Shown: positions 9,938 to 20,550 of the stretch, piece after piece | Position numbering within the stretch: position 1 is the stretch's first letter | Layout of the letters: each line of letters begins with the position of its first letter | NCBI GenBank assembly: GCA_001579985.1 | Contig: LRSR01006518.1 | Location: 1 to 59,296 of the forward strand | Length of the DNA stretch: 59,296 nt | Reading direction: 5' to 3' | Source of the DNA: Hypsibius dujardini | Lineage: Eukaryota; Tardigrada; Eutardigrada; Parachela; Hypsibiidae | Notes under the pieces: generated by a model | Told to the model about the DNA's origin: nothing | Databases searched by the model: none | Seen by the model: only the letters and a program-made list of their open reading frames with translations | Program-made: the position numbers and the translations under genes

Positions 9938-11704
9938 ATGGATACAACACCGTCTTTGGCGCCTGTTTTTCTCGAGATTAATCGGAAAAATTTCCCCCAG
10001 TACGTCGACCATATAAAGAACACCTTGCAGCGTTCTTCGGTCGTCAGTTTTGCCGTGCACTCGACCGTCTGCCCGGACTCAGCCAAATGGCGCGTTGGTG
10101 AGTCTCTTCAGGAACACTACCTCCGACTCGCGAAGTTCAGCCTCAATCACAGCATCTTCGGACTGGGCATATCGTGCCTGGAGTATCATCCGGCGGATGA
10201 GGATCCAACGAAGAGCTCTTCCATGGCGGTGCGTAACTTCAACCTGACATTGGGCACCGCGGCGGCTAGCGAAATGTCTCCGCAAGACGGCCGACGCATG
10301 CGGCAGATGGGCTACGATCTCAACTACGTAACCCGGGAAGCGGTGTATTACTACCGGGGGAAGGAGGACGTGGTGCCGAATCATCTAGAAGAGTCGAAAA
10401 TGTTAAGGCGAGTTCCATTGTGAAATGAGTGGTTGATTGATGAGTTGATTGTTAAAATGTTAAGGCGAGTTCCATTGTGAAATGAGTGGTTGATTGATGA
10501 GTTGACTGTTAAAATGTTAAGGCGAGTTCCATTGTGAAATGAGTGGTTGATTGATGAGTTGACTGTATACTGATTGTTTGTTGGACATTCGGTTGACTAT
10601 CAGTTTATCACAGCGGCATTTTGGTAGTATTTATTAATTCCTTATAATTAGTTGTTACTGGTACTGTATTGCATTGAATTTGTGATTTGAGCTGCGTAAC
10701 GCGAGAAGGGATGGGGTACCGAATCATTTGGAAGATTCGTAGTGATTTTTATGTTGAAATCAGCGGTTGATTGATGATTGACTGCTTACTCTAATGTTGG
10801 CTCGGTTGACTATCACAACGCGGTTTAGGTTTTATTTTGATTGGTATTATGTTTGTACAGTACTGTATTTGATTCATAATTTCAGCGGCGTAATAACGTG
10901 GGAAGCGGTGTGCCGAGTCATCTGGAAGATTTCGCGTGTTGAATCAGCGGTTGATTGATGAATTAACTAACTTGATAGTCACATCCCTCTCCCCGGAGGT
11001 TAAAATTTACCTCCAAATTAAGCCTATTTTTTCGAAATTGTGTAGTAGTGTCATTGAGCCAAGCGTGTCATATTGATGGGATTTATTTTCGCAGAGACAT
11101 CTTCATCGCCCTGCACGGAAACGGTTCGCACCCGGTTGTGGTCAAGAACGGTTTCCTAAATATCCTGATGGCGTATACCGCTCTGTCTGGACTGCCCGGT
11201 GATGGTGCGGATGAGTACCTGCAGCGACTTTTCTATCTGTTTCCGGGGAAGATCATCGACTTGGGTGTGAGCGTGAAGGAATCAAGTCAAACTATCAGCG
11301 ACGCCCAATTCGCCTTCCCTTTGGAAGAACTCGCCTTCCCTTTGGAAGGACTCGACAGCCTGGATGTTTTCTCCTTCGTCCACCCCGGAAGCGTAGATGC
11401 GAAAGCCAGTGGGCCGAATTTACAGTTTCCCGCGGTGCTGGACTCGTTCCGGAATCTGATGGAGTTTTCACGGCGACTTGGAGGAGACTTGTCGAAGACG
11501 TCGCTGGCGACCGCCGTGGCTTCTTACGGAAACCGTCTAGTGTCCGTCGCAGCGCCACAACCTGTTCAGCTGCAGCTGCTGCCGGGATCGAAGTTTCGCC
11601 CGACGAAGAAGCGGAAGATAGAATTCGATTTCACGATTCCGCTGACGGCGTCGTCGAACGACGCCGGCATCTCCTCATCTTCCGACCCTCTCAAGCCGGT
11701 TTAG
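9938..11704 (+). CDS. CAF1-family (TOE1/PARN-like) protein lacking catalytic acidic residues
   Basis: Two exons, 9938-10419 and 11095-11704 (donor GTGAAA, acceptor TTTTCGCAG, phase 2), give 363 aa. Family landmarks are clear: VFLEINRKNFPQYVDHIK, EHYLRLAKFSLNHSIFGLGI, VRNFNLTL and MGYDLNY in exon 1; GSHPVVVKNGFLNILMAYTA and LFPGKIIDLG in exon 2. These match the 3'-exonuclease/deadenylase fold in TOE1 order. In active enzymes the DEDD residues lie in FVAVDTE, NGLIDL and IYDTKY motifs. Here they read SFAVHST, NGFLNIL and IIDLGVS, so the first Asp/Glu pair and the third Asp are gone. The C-terminal region has a short tandem duplication (QFAFPLEELAFPLEGL) and a basic nuclear-localisation-like PTKKRKIEFD. 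It is likely a pseudo-enzyme. Decayed 3' copies lie at 18789 and 27000. Confidence 0.75.
10399..10567 (+). repeat. Triplicated exon-intron junction (56-bp unit x3)
   Basis: Three nearly identical 56-bp copies starting AAAATGTTAAGGCGAGTTCC. Each contains the codons before the exon 1 end and the GTGAAA donor, so the CAF1-like gene has three candidate donors in a row. Confidence 0.9.
10568..11094. other. Intron 1 of the CAF1-like gene
   Basis: A/T-rich intron with two further decayed echoes of the surrounding sequence (CGAATCATTTGGAAGATTCG near 10720; GAGTCATCTGGAAGATTTCG near 10914). These resemble the end of exon 1 and suggest older internal duplications. Confidence 0.6.
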
Positions 11705-12348
11705 AATATCCTTACTTCTTGGTTGTCGCACTGGCTCATTTCCTGTGATAAACAATCCCAGATTTTTTTTTTTGCGGACTTGAGTTTTCATAGTTTGAAT
11801 TAAAATGTAGCGCTGGTCAGTTCTCAATCGTTTCGGACAGTTTGGAGAAAGTTGTCTGAGCAATAAAGCGTTGATTAGTTGATATGCTCTAAGTCCATCA
11901 GTTAAGGCAAGGCAAGTCCAAGGCAAAGTAGTGACTTCGAGCGTAACTACTGTAATATGGGAGAAAAATGAACTGCATATAAAAATATTCTTCATGAAAT
12001 TGAGTTCAGGTAATCAGGGCAGTAAATGCGTATCTGTATGGAGTCGACAGCGACGGCGTGAAGGTAATATCGATCAGCAGCAGTGGTGGGGTTTTCGAAC
12101 AGCGCGACATCTACCTGTCTGTGCCTACTGGTGCCTATTGAACACAAGTCTTTTCGTCATTAATCTATGACGCGATCGATTATTATTCATTTCCCGCGTT
12201 TCTCACACAGACAGAATCAAATTGCAACGACCATTTTCAACCACTTTCGAAACAGCTACGATCGTGCAAAACGGCTTTGGAAAAAAAATCTCTATGAACG
12301 CGGAAGTGCTGGAAAGTAGAGGCGGAGAAAGTGAATGCGTCCACCAGG
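11705..12348. repeat. CAF1 3' flank and start of duplication copy B
   Basis: 11705-11880 is also present after the pseudogene copy at 19292-19440, marking the 3' untranslated region that was duplicated with it. 11930-12345 is the counterpart of 4868-5290. No separate gene is seen. Confidence 0.75.
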
Positions 12349-14459
12349 TCAGACACCAAACACCGCCATCATCTGTTGGGATTTGGCGGCCTCGCTCATG
12401 TTCTGTTGCTGCTCCACGTGGTCAATTCGAGCTTTCAATTCGTTGATGCTCTTCGTATGGCTGGCGAACCGCTGATCAATGAGGATGAGCTGTAACACAA
12501 GTGAAGGAGCAGGTCAAGCACGACGTCTATCTGTCTGTCTGTCTGTCTGCTCTGACAATCAGTCTACTAGGTAGCATACCTGCTGACGCAGCATCATGTT
12601 CTCCTGCCCTCGCAGGCCATCATACGTGGCTCGGTTCTCCGGGGTCGTTCCACCCTGTGAAAAGGAAAAATGAGGTGATAGATGGCAGATGGACACGCGC
12701 GGACAACGGCTAAAACTTCGCAACACGGACATACTCGCAGGTTCAGGAGCTCCCTAATCTGATCCTCCCCGGGCGTGAAATTCATCTGGAAACAAAGAAG
12801 TTAACCGTGGATCGCGCAGTACTCAACTGAAGCGATACTAAGTCCCAAACAGACATGGATTCGGACGGAAACGCACCTGTATGGCTAGAGTGTCGATTGA
12901 GACCTGCTGAGCAGCACACACACGCCGCAGCTCGACGTTTTCGGCCTTCAGAGCAGCGATTTCATTCTCCTGCTTTTGCATGTTCTGCAGCATCATTCCC
13001 ATTTGCCGTTCCAGCTTGTCGATCCTCTCATCCTGGCTCTTGATCTTCGCGTCCTGTTTCTTGATCTGCCAAAGAAAATAAATTTAATTTCGGCTGCGGC
13101 AGTGAAGAGCCGAAAATTTGGCAAACTCGAAGCTAATATTATTTCAGTATAGTTAAAAGATATTATATATATATAATAATAAATATATTTATAGATATTA
13201 TTTATTGCTATTTACTGATTAACTCTTCTTAATAATTGTTTTATTTAAAGGGACCAGCTAAAATAGATGGTTATTTAAAAGCGCCCAATACACATAATCA
13301 GTATATTTAATCAATGAATTTATTTAAAGATAATATTTTTAAGGCTGAAAATGAAAAATGCCAAAAAAGGAAAGGCCACATTTTCATCATTGAAAATGGG
13401 ATTTTTAATCAAATATAGTGATAATGTGTATTGGGCGCTTTTAAAAAACAATTTCTATTTTAGCTATTGACTTTAAATAAAACAGTTATTAAAAACAAAC
13501 TATCAATAAATAACAATAACACCTACTAAATATAATTATTATATATATATATATAATATCAATGAAAAATAAACGATAAATAATATCTTTTAAATATACT
13601 GAGACAACACTAGCTTCGAGCTTTTTAGGCATTTTTCAAGTGAAATAAGTAATAATTAACTTAAGCATCTAAATTTAAATACCGGTAATTTATAATTAAT
13701 TTAATTGTTTAAATATCATTAATTTATAATTAACTTAATTAATTAAATATCAGTAATTTATAATTTATTTAATTATTTAAATATCATTAACTTACAATTA
13801 ATCTAATTATTTAAATATCATTATTTTTTAATTATTTTTAATTATTTAAATATCATTTTTTTTAAATTATTTAAAATTATTTAAATATCATTTAAATACA
13901 TATTGTCTACTCGCAAGCATTTAATAAATAAGTTGTAGACTTACTCGGTTGGTGAGATGGTTCATCACCGCGCGCACTTCCGGACCCATTGGCTGCGCCG
14001 CCAAAGCGACTTCCTGTGGCAGTAATGCTGTCTCTTGGCCACGTTCAAATTCCTCCGCCGTTTCGGCCTTCTCCGCTTCCTGCTGCCGGTAGACCTTCAT
14101 CCACGTGCGTTCGCGGATGGATGGATGCTCTAAAATTAAAATAAAAACAGGCACAAAATTTAAAAAAAACAAAGCAAAAAACAATTAGACATACAGTAAT
14201 TGTGAGTTGTTTGATTTTTATTGATTGATAGGCTTATCTTTTTTCGAGAGACGAAACAAGGTTAAACTGTAAAAAAAATTAATAAAAGGTCTTTTACTTC
14301 AGTTTCTAGTTTTATTCTAAATTAGTATAAGTTTTTGGCTACAGCTATTTTACCTCCACTTGCTGTGCATGGGGTCAAATAAATCCGCGGCTAATTTGCC
14401 CCTATCTAGGAGAGAATAGAGCATGGACTTCCAAAGAAATGGTACTGCGCCAAGACAAG

Positions 14460-14509
<50 letters not shown>

Positions 14510-14533
14510 AACAGACAGACAGACAAGCAGACC

Positions 14534-14565
<32 letters not shown>

Positions 14566-15747
14566 CGCCGACGCATAGAAAAACTGCCTGCCTGCCTGGG
14601 TGTCTGTTTGTTATGAATGCAGGTAGGGATAAAATAGCCAGGGTGCTATTGGGCCGCTCATGACGTGGGGTAAATCAGCCGGGGTTTTATTTTGCCCCAG
14701 GTAGGGGTGAAATAGCCGGGGTGCTATTAGGTCCCTAGTAATGTTTGCATGTAGGGGTAAAATAGTCGGGGTTCTATTTTGCCCCGAAATCAGGGATAAA
14801 ATAGCCACTTCGTAAGTTTTTAATTCCAGATCGCAATAACAAAGGCAGATAATTACGCTCCCTTACCGAGCATTGCAAAAGGGAAGTAGTCGGCCTGGTC
14901 ATTGCCGGCATCGTCCTGCGGAACGCCACGGATGTTGCTTTCGTAGTTTGCCATTGCCTGTCAATCAACAACAACAACAACAACAACAATAAAATTTTTA
15001 TTAAGCAGGAAATTGAGGAAGATGCGGGGTTTAACTTTGAAAGGTTGAGAATTGTCTGTCTTTCTGTCTGTCTGTCTGCCTGTCTGTGTGTGTATGTGTG
15101 TCTGTTTGTTTGTCTGTCTGTCTCCCCTTACGACTCCTTGTCAAACTGAAAAATTCTCTTGATTACTCGATACACAAGACCGTAATAATGTTCAAAATTG
15201 GGATTGTAAAATGAAGCTTGAAGAACTAAACTGCAACTAAACGTTTTATTTATTAAACATTAAAATGGGCAAAAAATTGATAATCTAATATTACCAAACT
15301 TGGAAACTATATACAGTAAAAGAATCTGAAGTGTAAAGCTCATAGAAATTTAAACGTTATGCTAAACAACAAGTACACTTATTGCAGCTAATACAGTTTA
15401 ACTATTAAAAAACATCGTAATTGCGATCTATTTCACAAATAAATCAAAACAGTAAGTTTGAAAGAAAAAAGAAAATATCTTATATCAGCTTCGATATATA
15501 AATTTTCAGATACTAAAGGATTTACGAAAATCCTAAAATAAGTTGTATAAGTTGTGGAATTTAAAGTCGAATTGTAACCAACTTCAAGATGTTATAAAAC
15601 AAAACCTATCAAAATACAAAATACTCAAAGTTTTAGCAAAATCTTAAAACACTTTCTAGTTAAATTTAAAATCACCTTGACTTTGAGATGGAGGATGAGG
15701 CTCCAAAGTTCTTCGTATGAAAACGGATCGCCGAATATTTGTAAGAC
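12349..15747 (-). CDS. Coiled-coil protein gene, copy B (most complete)
   Basis: Minus-strand exons 14954-14867, 14129-13945, 13065-12877, 12785-12735, 12654-12580 and 12489-12349 join in perfect phase to a 242-aa product. It starts MANYESNIRGVPQDDAGNDQ, then DYFPFAMLEHPSIRERTWMK, then coiled coil (IKKQDAKIKSQDERIDKLER and on), ending QQMMAVFGV. A further in-phase 24-codon exon at 15747-15676 (VLQIFGDPFSYEELWSLILH) can splice to an acceptor three bases before the ATG, so the true start may lie upstream. A promoter-like module at 15840-16030 supports that. Introns 1 to 5 have canonical sites. Roughly 120 residues of heptad-like sequence suggest a structural or scaffolding protein. I do not recognise the family. 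Related, decayed copies occur at 5.3-7.1, 38.5-39.0 and 41.6-42.3 kb. Confidence 0.75.
13110..13645. mobile_element. Palindromic AT-rich MITE-like element (copy B)
   Basis: Same inverted-repeat element as at 6216-6905, in the same intron of the paralogous gene, with only one left arm and several deletions. The inner arms (GCGCCCAATACACATAATCA and the mirrored GTGTATTGGGCGCTTTTAAA) remain paired. Confidence 0.75.
13646..13915. repeat. AT-rich tandem repeat (TTAATTATTTAAATATCATT)
   Basis: Five or more imperfect copies of a 40-bp-scale A/T unit in the same intron. Copy A has only one or two copies, so the repeat expanded after duplication. Confidence 0.8.
14457..14572. repeat. (AGAC)n array
   Basis: AGAC tetranucleotide array with AAAC interruptions, in intron 1 of the coiled-coil gene copy B. 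Confidence 0.95.
14620..14815. repeat. ~70-bp tandem repeat (AGGGGTAAAATAGCCGGGGT)
   Basis: Three imperfect copies of a unit containing GTAGGGGTAAAATAGCCGGG and TGCTATT. Single relatives in the opposite orientation occur at 40405-40495 and 43808-43905. Confidence 0.8.
15048..15660. other. Intron with short GTCT array, otherwise A/T-rich
   Basis: A GTCT/GTGT array at 15053-15122 followed by about 500 nt of A/T-rich sequence without coding signal. A related stretch follows the first-exon remnants at 42480-42990. Confidence 0.6.
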
Positions 15748-15837
15748 CTGTCGAAATAATTTTCTCCGAGAGAGAAATGAAGCAAAAGTGGAATTTTCAA
15801 CTGACAAAAGCCTTGCGCAAACCGAAATAAGTACGCC

Positions 15838-16030
15838 TCATTTCGTTGCATCAGCGTTGTTGGCCTGCCTTGTTACCGAGGTAGAGAAAGGAAGGAAGGG
15901 TGGAGCACATTTGCCATTTGCATATCCCTCCAACTTCGATGCCAACGGCGGGGCCGAAGCTCTTCCCCCATTGGCTGGCAGTTCGACGCGGGGCCCTGTC
16001 AACCAACTCTGAATTTCCGATCCGCGATGC
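15838..16030 (-). promoter_or_regulatory. CCAAT/octamer promoter module, copy 2
   Basis: On the minus strand: GCCAGCCAATGGGGGAAGAG, then GGATATGCAAATGG (a perfect ATGCAAAT octamer), CCACCC, GGTAACAAGGCAGGCCAACA and ATGCAACG. It lies about 100 nt upstream of the possible 5' exon at 15747 of coiled-coil copy B, the position expected for its promoter. Confidence 0.55.
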
Positions 16031-16074
16031 TCGTCGCTGAGAAGCACTTAACCCGGCCGTCGTTTTATTTTTAA

Positions 16075-17300
16075 ATTATTATAGTTTACCTCAAATTTTA
16101 GATGTTTATTTCGCAGCCAAATGAATAAAACAATAAGAATATAATTATTGCTAATAGCCACTAACGGGTTTGAAGTTATTAACTATAATGATAAGTATTT
16201 CTTTTAGTTAAGTTTTAATTAATTAAGTTTTAGTTAATTATGGTATTTCTGAAACCTTTTGTATCAGAATTTTATTTGCACACTAAAAATATTAAGACGT
16301 AAAAAATTAAATTATTAATCATCATGAAGTTTGAATTTATTATCTATAATCATTAAATCTGTTTTCGTTTCGTTTTAGTTGACTAATTCTACCTGAAACT
16401 TTTAGTTAACTGATTTTAATGACTAATTCTTACTTGTTCATTTTTTAGTTTCTAAATAAGATTCTACGATTGGAATTTTATTACGAGACTTAATTACAGT
16501 TAATAAATTCGAGTAAATTAATACTAAATAAATTCCATAGTAAGAATTAATCAATAAAATGTTTGCCATTCGTACTTCCTCTTTGATGCCTCACAATCAG
16601 CCTTCCTTAAGTTGTAATGCCTGTTGTGCATGTGCACGAGTCCAAGAAAGCTGTAGCTGTGTTCTTGTCTGGTTGTTTAAAATTGGTCTGAAATCCTACC
16701 AACTCGGAACAAGAGCTATGCCCGGAACTGTTGCGAGAATTTTTGTCGGATAATCCGACGCGGTCTTTCATAGAAAAAACAAAAGACTGAGTGACGCCCA
16801 ATCATTCCATCAATCAACCCATCATTTGTCTACCCGAAAAAGCAAAAACATGTTCACGAAAAAACCGCGCGGAGATACGTATTCACGAACTTCCTGGGTC
16901 CCTGCGGGGGAGGGGGGGGTCCTATAATGCAGAGTTCTGGTACTGTGTACGCACAGGGCAAAAAACCTTGCGCTGACCGAGTCAAGCCACCACGCTCGTT
17001 CGACGCGTGTCTGTCGTACACAGCCCCGCGTTGAATTGCTTGATTCGGTCAGCGGAAGATTTTTGTCACGTGTGTTTACACCACACAGACATTGCCACGT
17101 GTGTACCTGCTATATGCAGGCACCGGTATAAACAAACATATATACACCTCATAGGTATCCCTTTAGGCATCTATGACCACGTATGTCATCATTATAACCC
17201 AAATAACTGTATGAAGACCTCACGGTACATGCATATACATAATAACATAAAATTCCCATAATTTCTGCACATATCCCCAGCTGGATGGTATAGATGACAG
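16075..17300. repeat. Orphan copy of the receptor gene 5' flank
   Basis: Matches 50675-51800 in order, for example TAGCCACTAACGGGTTTGAA against TAGCCACTAACTGGTTTGAA, and CAGCTGGATGGTATAG near 17278 and 51767. At 51.8 kb this flank leads into the receptor start ATG at 51939. Here it leads into a G-run/AGAC array instead. No coding sequence is recognised inside it. Confidence 0.8.
16955..17095. mobile_element. Small hairpin element, TIR TTGCGCTGACCGA
   Basis: Inverted ends TTGCGCTGACCGAGTCAAGC and GCTTGATTCGGTCAGCGG around a core with GTACACAGCCCCG. Relatives at 40205-40350 and 43605-43745. It has no coding capacity, so it looks like a short non-autonomous element. Confidence 0.65.
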
Positions 17301-17308
17301 TTAAGTAG

Positions 17309-17347
17309 TATGGGCGTTCCAGGGGGGGGGGCTCGCCCGACAGACAA

Positions 17348-17388
<41 letters not shown>

Positions 17389-17405
17389 GAGACAGAGAGA
17401 CAGAC

Positions 17406-17457
<52 letters not shown>

Positions 17458-17475
17458 GGACAGACAGACAGACGA
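17309..17475. repeat. G-run unit fused to (AGAC)n array
   Basis: Starts GGGCGTTCCAGGGGGGGGGG, identical in design to the 9.4-kb minisatellite unit, and passes directly into an AGAC array. Confidence 0.9.
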
Positions 17476-17514
17476 GCAACTGGCGGTGCAGAAAATAGCC
17501 GTCCTCGTCCAACC

Positions 17515-17952
17515 GTGCCCGACTCATTAGACTGCCTGAAATTCATTTACACGGCAGATACTGCGAATCGTTCAAAGTCGCTGACAGTGCCTCCAAATCC
17601 GGCTGCTTCATCGAAAATCCCTAAGTGCCTCTTCGGCATCCACCTAGTCATCGATCACCTAGTGAGTGACCGTTTCGTCCAATGCTCCTTGCGGGTGGAA
17701 TGTCACAATGCCGCCTCCGCGTTCCCGATCCGTTTCCTCAAGAGGTCGACGCGTGCCTTTGGGACCGGAATGATGGAGATAATCACTCCGCGGAGAAAAA
17801 CAGTCAATCCCGGCAGGGGTTCCGGTGGTCGAACTTTCCGAAGGTGCGGGTTTCGTGCAGGAAATTTCAGGCAATTTCTGGCAGACGCCCATGCATTTTC
17901 TTGTACGAAAAAAATACGACAAGAAAACATGTTAGTACAGTGTCTCGCTTAA
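17515..17952 (+). CDS. Open reading frame of unknown function (145 codons)
   Basis: Longest open frame here: starts MPDSLDCLKFIYTADTANRS and ends FSCTKKIRQENMLVQCLA. G+C content is higher than that of the flanks, and open frames exist on both strands, so the coding strand is not certain. The last part, encoding DAHAFSCTKK, matches non-coding duplicated DNA at 37580-37625 and 40615-40660 (CAGACGCTCACGAATTTTCC). This argues that at least the 3' end is repeat sequence. I recognise no domain. Confidence 0.25.
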   Translation: MPDSLDCLKFIYTADTANRSKSLTVPPNPAASSKIPKCLFGIHLVIDHLVSDRFVQCSLRVECHNAASAFPIRFLKRSTRAFGTGMMEIITPRRKTVNPGRGSGGRTFRRCGFRAGNFRQFLADAHAFSCTKKIRQENMLVQCLA

Positions 17953-18788
17953 ATTAATATAATTGGTTAAAAAATATAGATTCAAAATATTTAAAATTCG
18001 GAGGTTTCTTTCAAAGTAAATTATTATTTATCTTAATTAGTTCAGACAAATTGAGTTGATTAGATCAAGTTGATTAGATTAGTTCAACAGCTTCTATAAA
18101 ACATGAAAAAGCAAAAGCATATTATTATTAATATTACTGATTAAAAAATATGAATTAAAAATATTTAAAACTTGCGAGGTTTATTTTAAATTAAGTCAGT
18201 GCACTCGTATTGTTTGATTTGAAATTAGCAGTCTCATTTCAATTACTTAATTCAGCAGTTTCTAAAGCGTACCAAAAATCAAATAAAATAATACTGCAGT
18301 AGGTGGCCCGGTAACACAGTCGTTTGCTTGATTGTTCGAGCGGATATTGTAAAAACAGAAGTGTAAAATATATCGTGATTGATTGATTGATTGATTGACT
18401 GTCACGCTAGACTGAAGGTAAATTCGCAGTTGATTGATGTATTTATAGCATTGCAAAAACACGAAGCCTGAAACTGATCGGTTGATTGTTCCTTCACCCA
18501 CGAATATTTTTTACGCATATTAAAACAATCCACATTTGTTTAACAACTCGTCACACCATTTACTTAAGAAAAGCTGGAACTTGCTTTTTGAACTACAACA
18601 AAACCTCAAGCACGCAGAGAAGATTAAAATTCAGTCTGCCAATGATTTCGCTCTATTTATTGAATTAATTGAATTAATATCACTAAATAAAATGTAGCTG
18701 TAACCGATTCATTGACTGGTGCATTGATTTCATCCGAAAGCTGGTATTACTTACATCAAAACAGAACCAGTTCACTTTCCACTTTTCG
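17953..18788. other. A/T-rich stretch without gene
   Basis: Contains short (TTGA)n runs such as GATTGATTGATTGATTG at 18378. No coding signal or clear element boundary is seen. Confidence 0.5.
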
Positions 18789-19291
18789 TTGTGGTCAAGA
18801 ACGGTTTCCTTAATATCCTGAAGGCGTATACCACTCTGTCTGACTGCCCGGTGATGGTGCGGATGAGTACCTGCAGCGACTTGGGCGTGAGCGTGAAGGA
18901 ATCAAGTCAAACTATCAGCGACGCCCAATTCGCCTTCCCTTTGGAAGGACTCAACAGCCTAGATATTTTCTCCTTTGTCGTAGATGCGAAAGCCAGTGGG
19001 CCGAATTTACAGTGTCCTGCCGTGCTGGACTCGTTCCGGAATTTGATGGAGTTTTCGAGGCGACTTGGAGGAGACTTGTCGAATACGTCGCTGTCGACCG
19101 CCGTGGCTTCTTACGGAAACCGTCTAGTGTCCGTCGCAGCGCCACAACCTGTTCAGCTGCAGCTGCTGCCGGGATCGAAGTTTCACCCGACGAAGAAGCG
19201 GAAAATTCAATTCGACTTCAAAATTCCACTGACGGCGTCTTTCGACGATGCCGGCATGTCCTCGTCCTTCGACTCTCTCAAGCAGGTTTAG
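18789..19291 (+). pseudogene. Partial duplicate of the CAF1-like 3' exon
   Basis: Homology with the second exon of the gene at 9938 begins abruptly at GTTGTGGTCAAGAACGGTTT and runs through the stop into the 3' flank (to about 19440). Relative to the parent, one base is lost near 18841, and then 34 nt are deleted between two CGACTT direct repeats, which together restore the frame. A further 12 nt and an internal 21-nt duplication are absent. The frame stays open (VKESSQTISDAQFAFPLEGL), but no upstream exon or start is visible, so it is probably a pseudogene. Confidence 0.8.
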
Positions 19292-19439
19292 AGTATCCTT
19301 ACTTCTTGTTTATCGCATTGGCTAATTTCCTGTGATAAAAAATCTCAAATTTTGTTTTTGTTGTTGCGTACTTGGTCAGTTCTCAATCGTTTCCGACAGT
19401 CTAGAGAAAGTTGTCTGAGCTATAATGCGTTGATTGGTT

Positions 19440-20388
19440 GATCGCTTCGATCATTGCGAAGACCCGCAATCATCGATCTGAATTTTTGATTCATTAATAT
19501 ATTTCTGTATTTATTTTTTATCCTCATCTTTTTGGTTTTGAATTAATTTAATACTCGCGAACCGAGCCAAGTCTAGTTTCAAATTAAATTTAAAATGATT
19601 CAATTTAAAATAAAAGTGCTGTTTTCTCGTGTTTTAAGTCAAATAAATTTGCAATAAAATAATCGTTTATTTAAAATGATAGCTCTGTCATTTATAATTT
19701 GAATTGCAAATAAACACGTGACCAGGTGTATATATGAGAGGAAGGCTGGGGCAGTTTCTGCTATACCCGAAATTCAAACTGCAATTATCTAGCGAATAGA
19801 CCGGTTTTCGGAGAAAGTCAAGGTCGCTTGTGAAATGAATAAATGTCAATTCATTCAGAGTCACGAGTGGCAGATCGGCGAATGCCGTTAAATTTCTTAA
19901 TCAAAACAATTTTCGTCACTCCACCAGTGTCTAGCAGTCGGAGAAATTGCAGAAGTTTGAAATATATTCCAATCAGATAGTTTGCGACAGAGCGCGTACA
20001 TTTTTCCCCCGGCAAGCTCAATAAATCATGTATGCTCAAAAGTTTTTCCGTGCGCTTTCATGCGCATGAGCAAGATTGGAGGTTGCACGTATACACTAGT
20101 TTTGTTGTCTTCAAACTAGTCTGCTGGGAAAGGGAAACTTGATTAATGGATGTAATAAATGAAATCTGCCGTGACGTCGGACTCAAATTTGGTAAATTCT
20201 CGCGCGGCAAGTCAGCAAAACGATCCAACAAATTTCGTCTTAGTCATGAAAAAAAAGATCCAACAAACTTGTTTTCGTCTAGCTGGCAACCTCATATGTC
20301 CGGCTGGCCCGAACGGTTTACGCATTGATAACTGTCAGTTTACTAGCGATTGCGTTACGGCAGAATCGAGAACAGTATTTTGTACAGT
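19440..20388. other. No gene recognised
   Basis: A/T-rich with several short open frames lacking family features. One near 20146-20392 is low complexity and unconvincing. Confidence 0.4.
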
Positions 20389-20389
20389 C

Positions 20390-20550
20390 TAGGGCATCAA
20401 ATGTCAAATGTTAAATTCAAATCAAATTAAATCAAATCAAATTTTCATGGCAAGAAGGAGTGAAAAGAAATCAAATGATCAGATGATCAAATGACTTTCA
20501 AAATCAAATCAAAACTTTAACTTTTTGTCATTTGATGCCATCCTTACAGT
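20390..20550. mobile_element. Small CATCAAATG palindrome (MITE-like)
   Basis: Ends GGGCATCAAATGTCAAATG and CATTTGATGCCATCC are inverted repeats. The interior is AAATC pentamer repeat. It belongs to the same family as 28026-28812. Confidence 0.7.

Noticed and set aside
18791-19291. Treating the open CAF1-like frame here as a functional gene
   Set aside because: It lacks the whole first exon and start context, and its frame is open only because two indels compensate each other.
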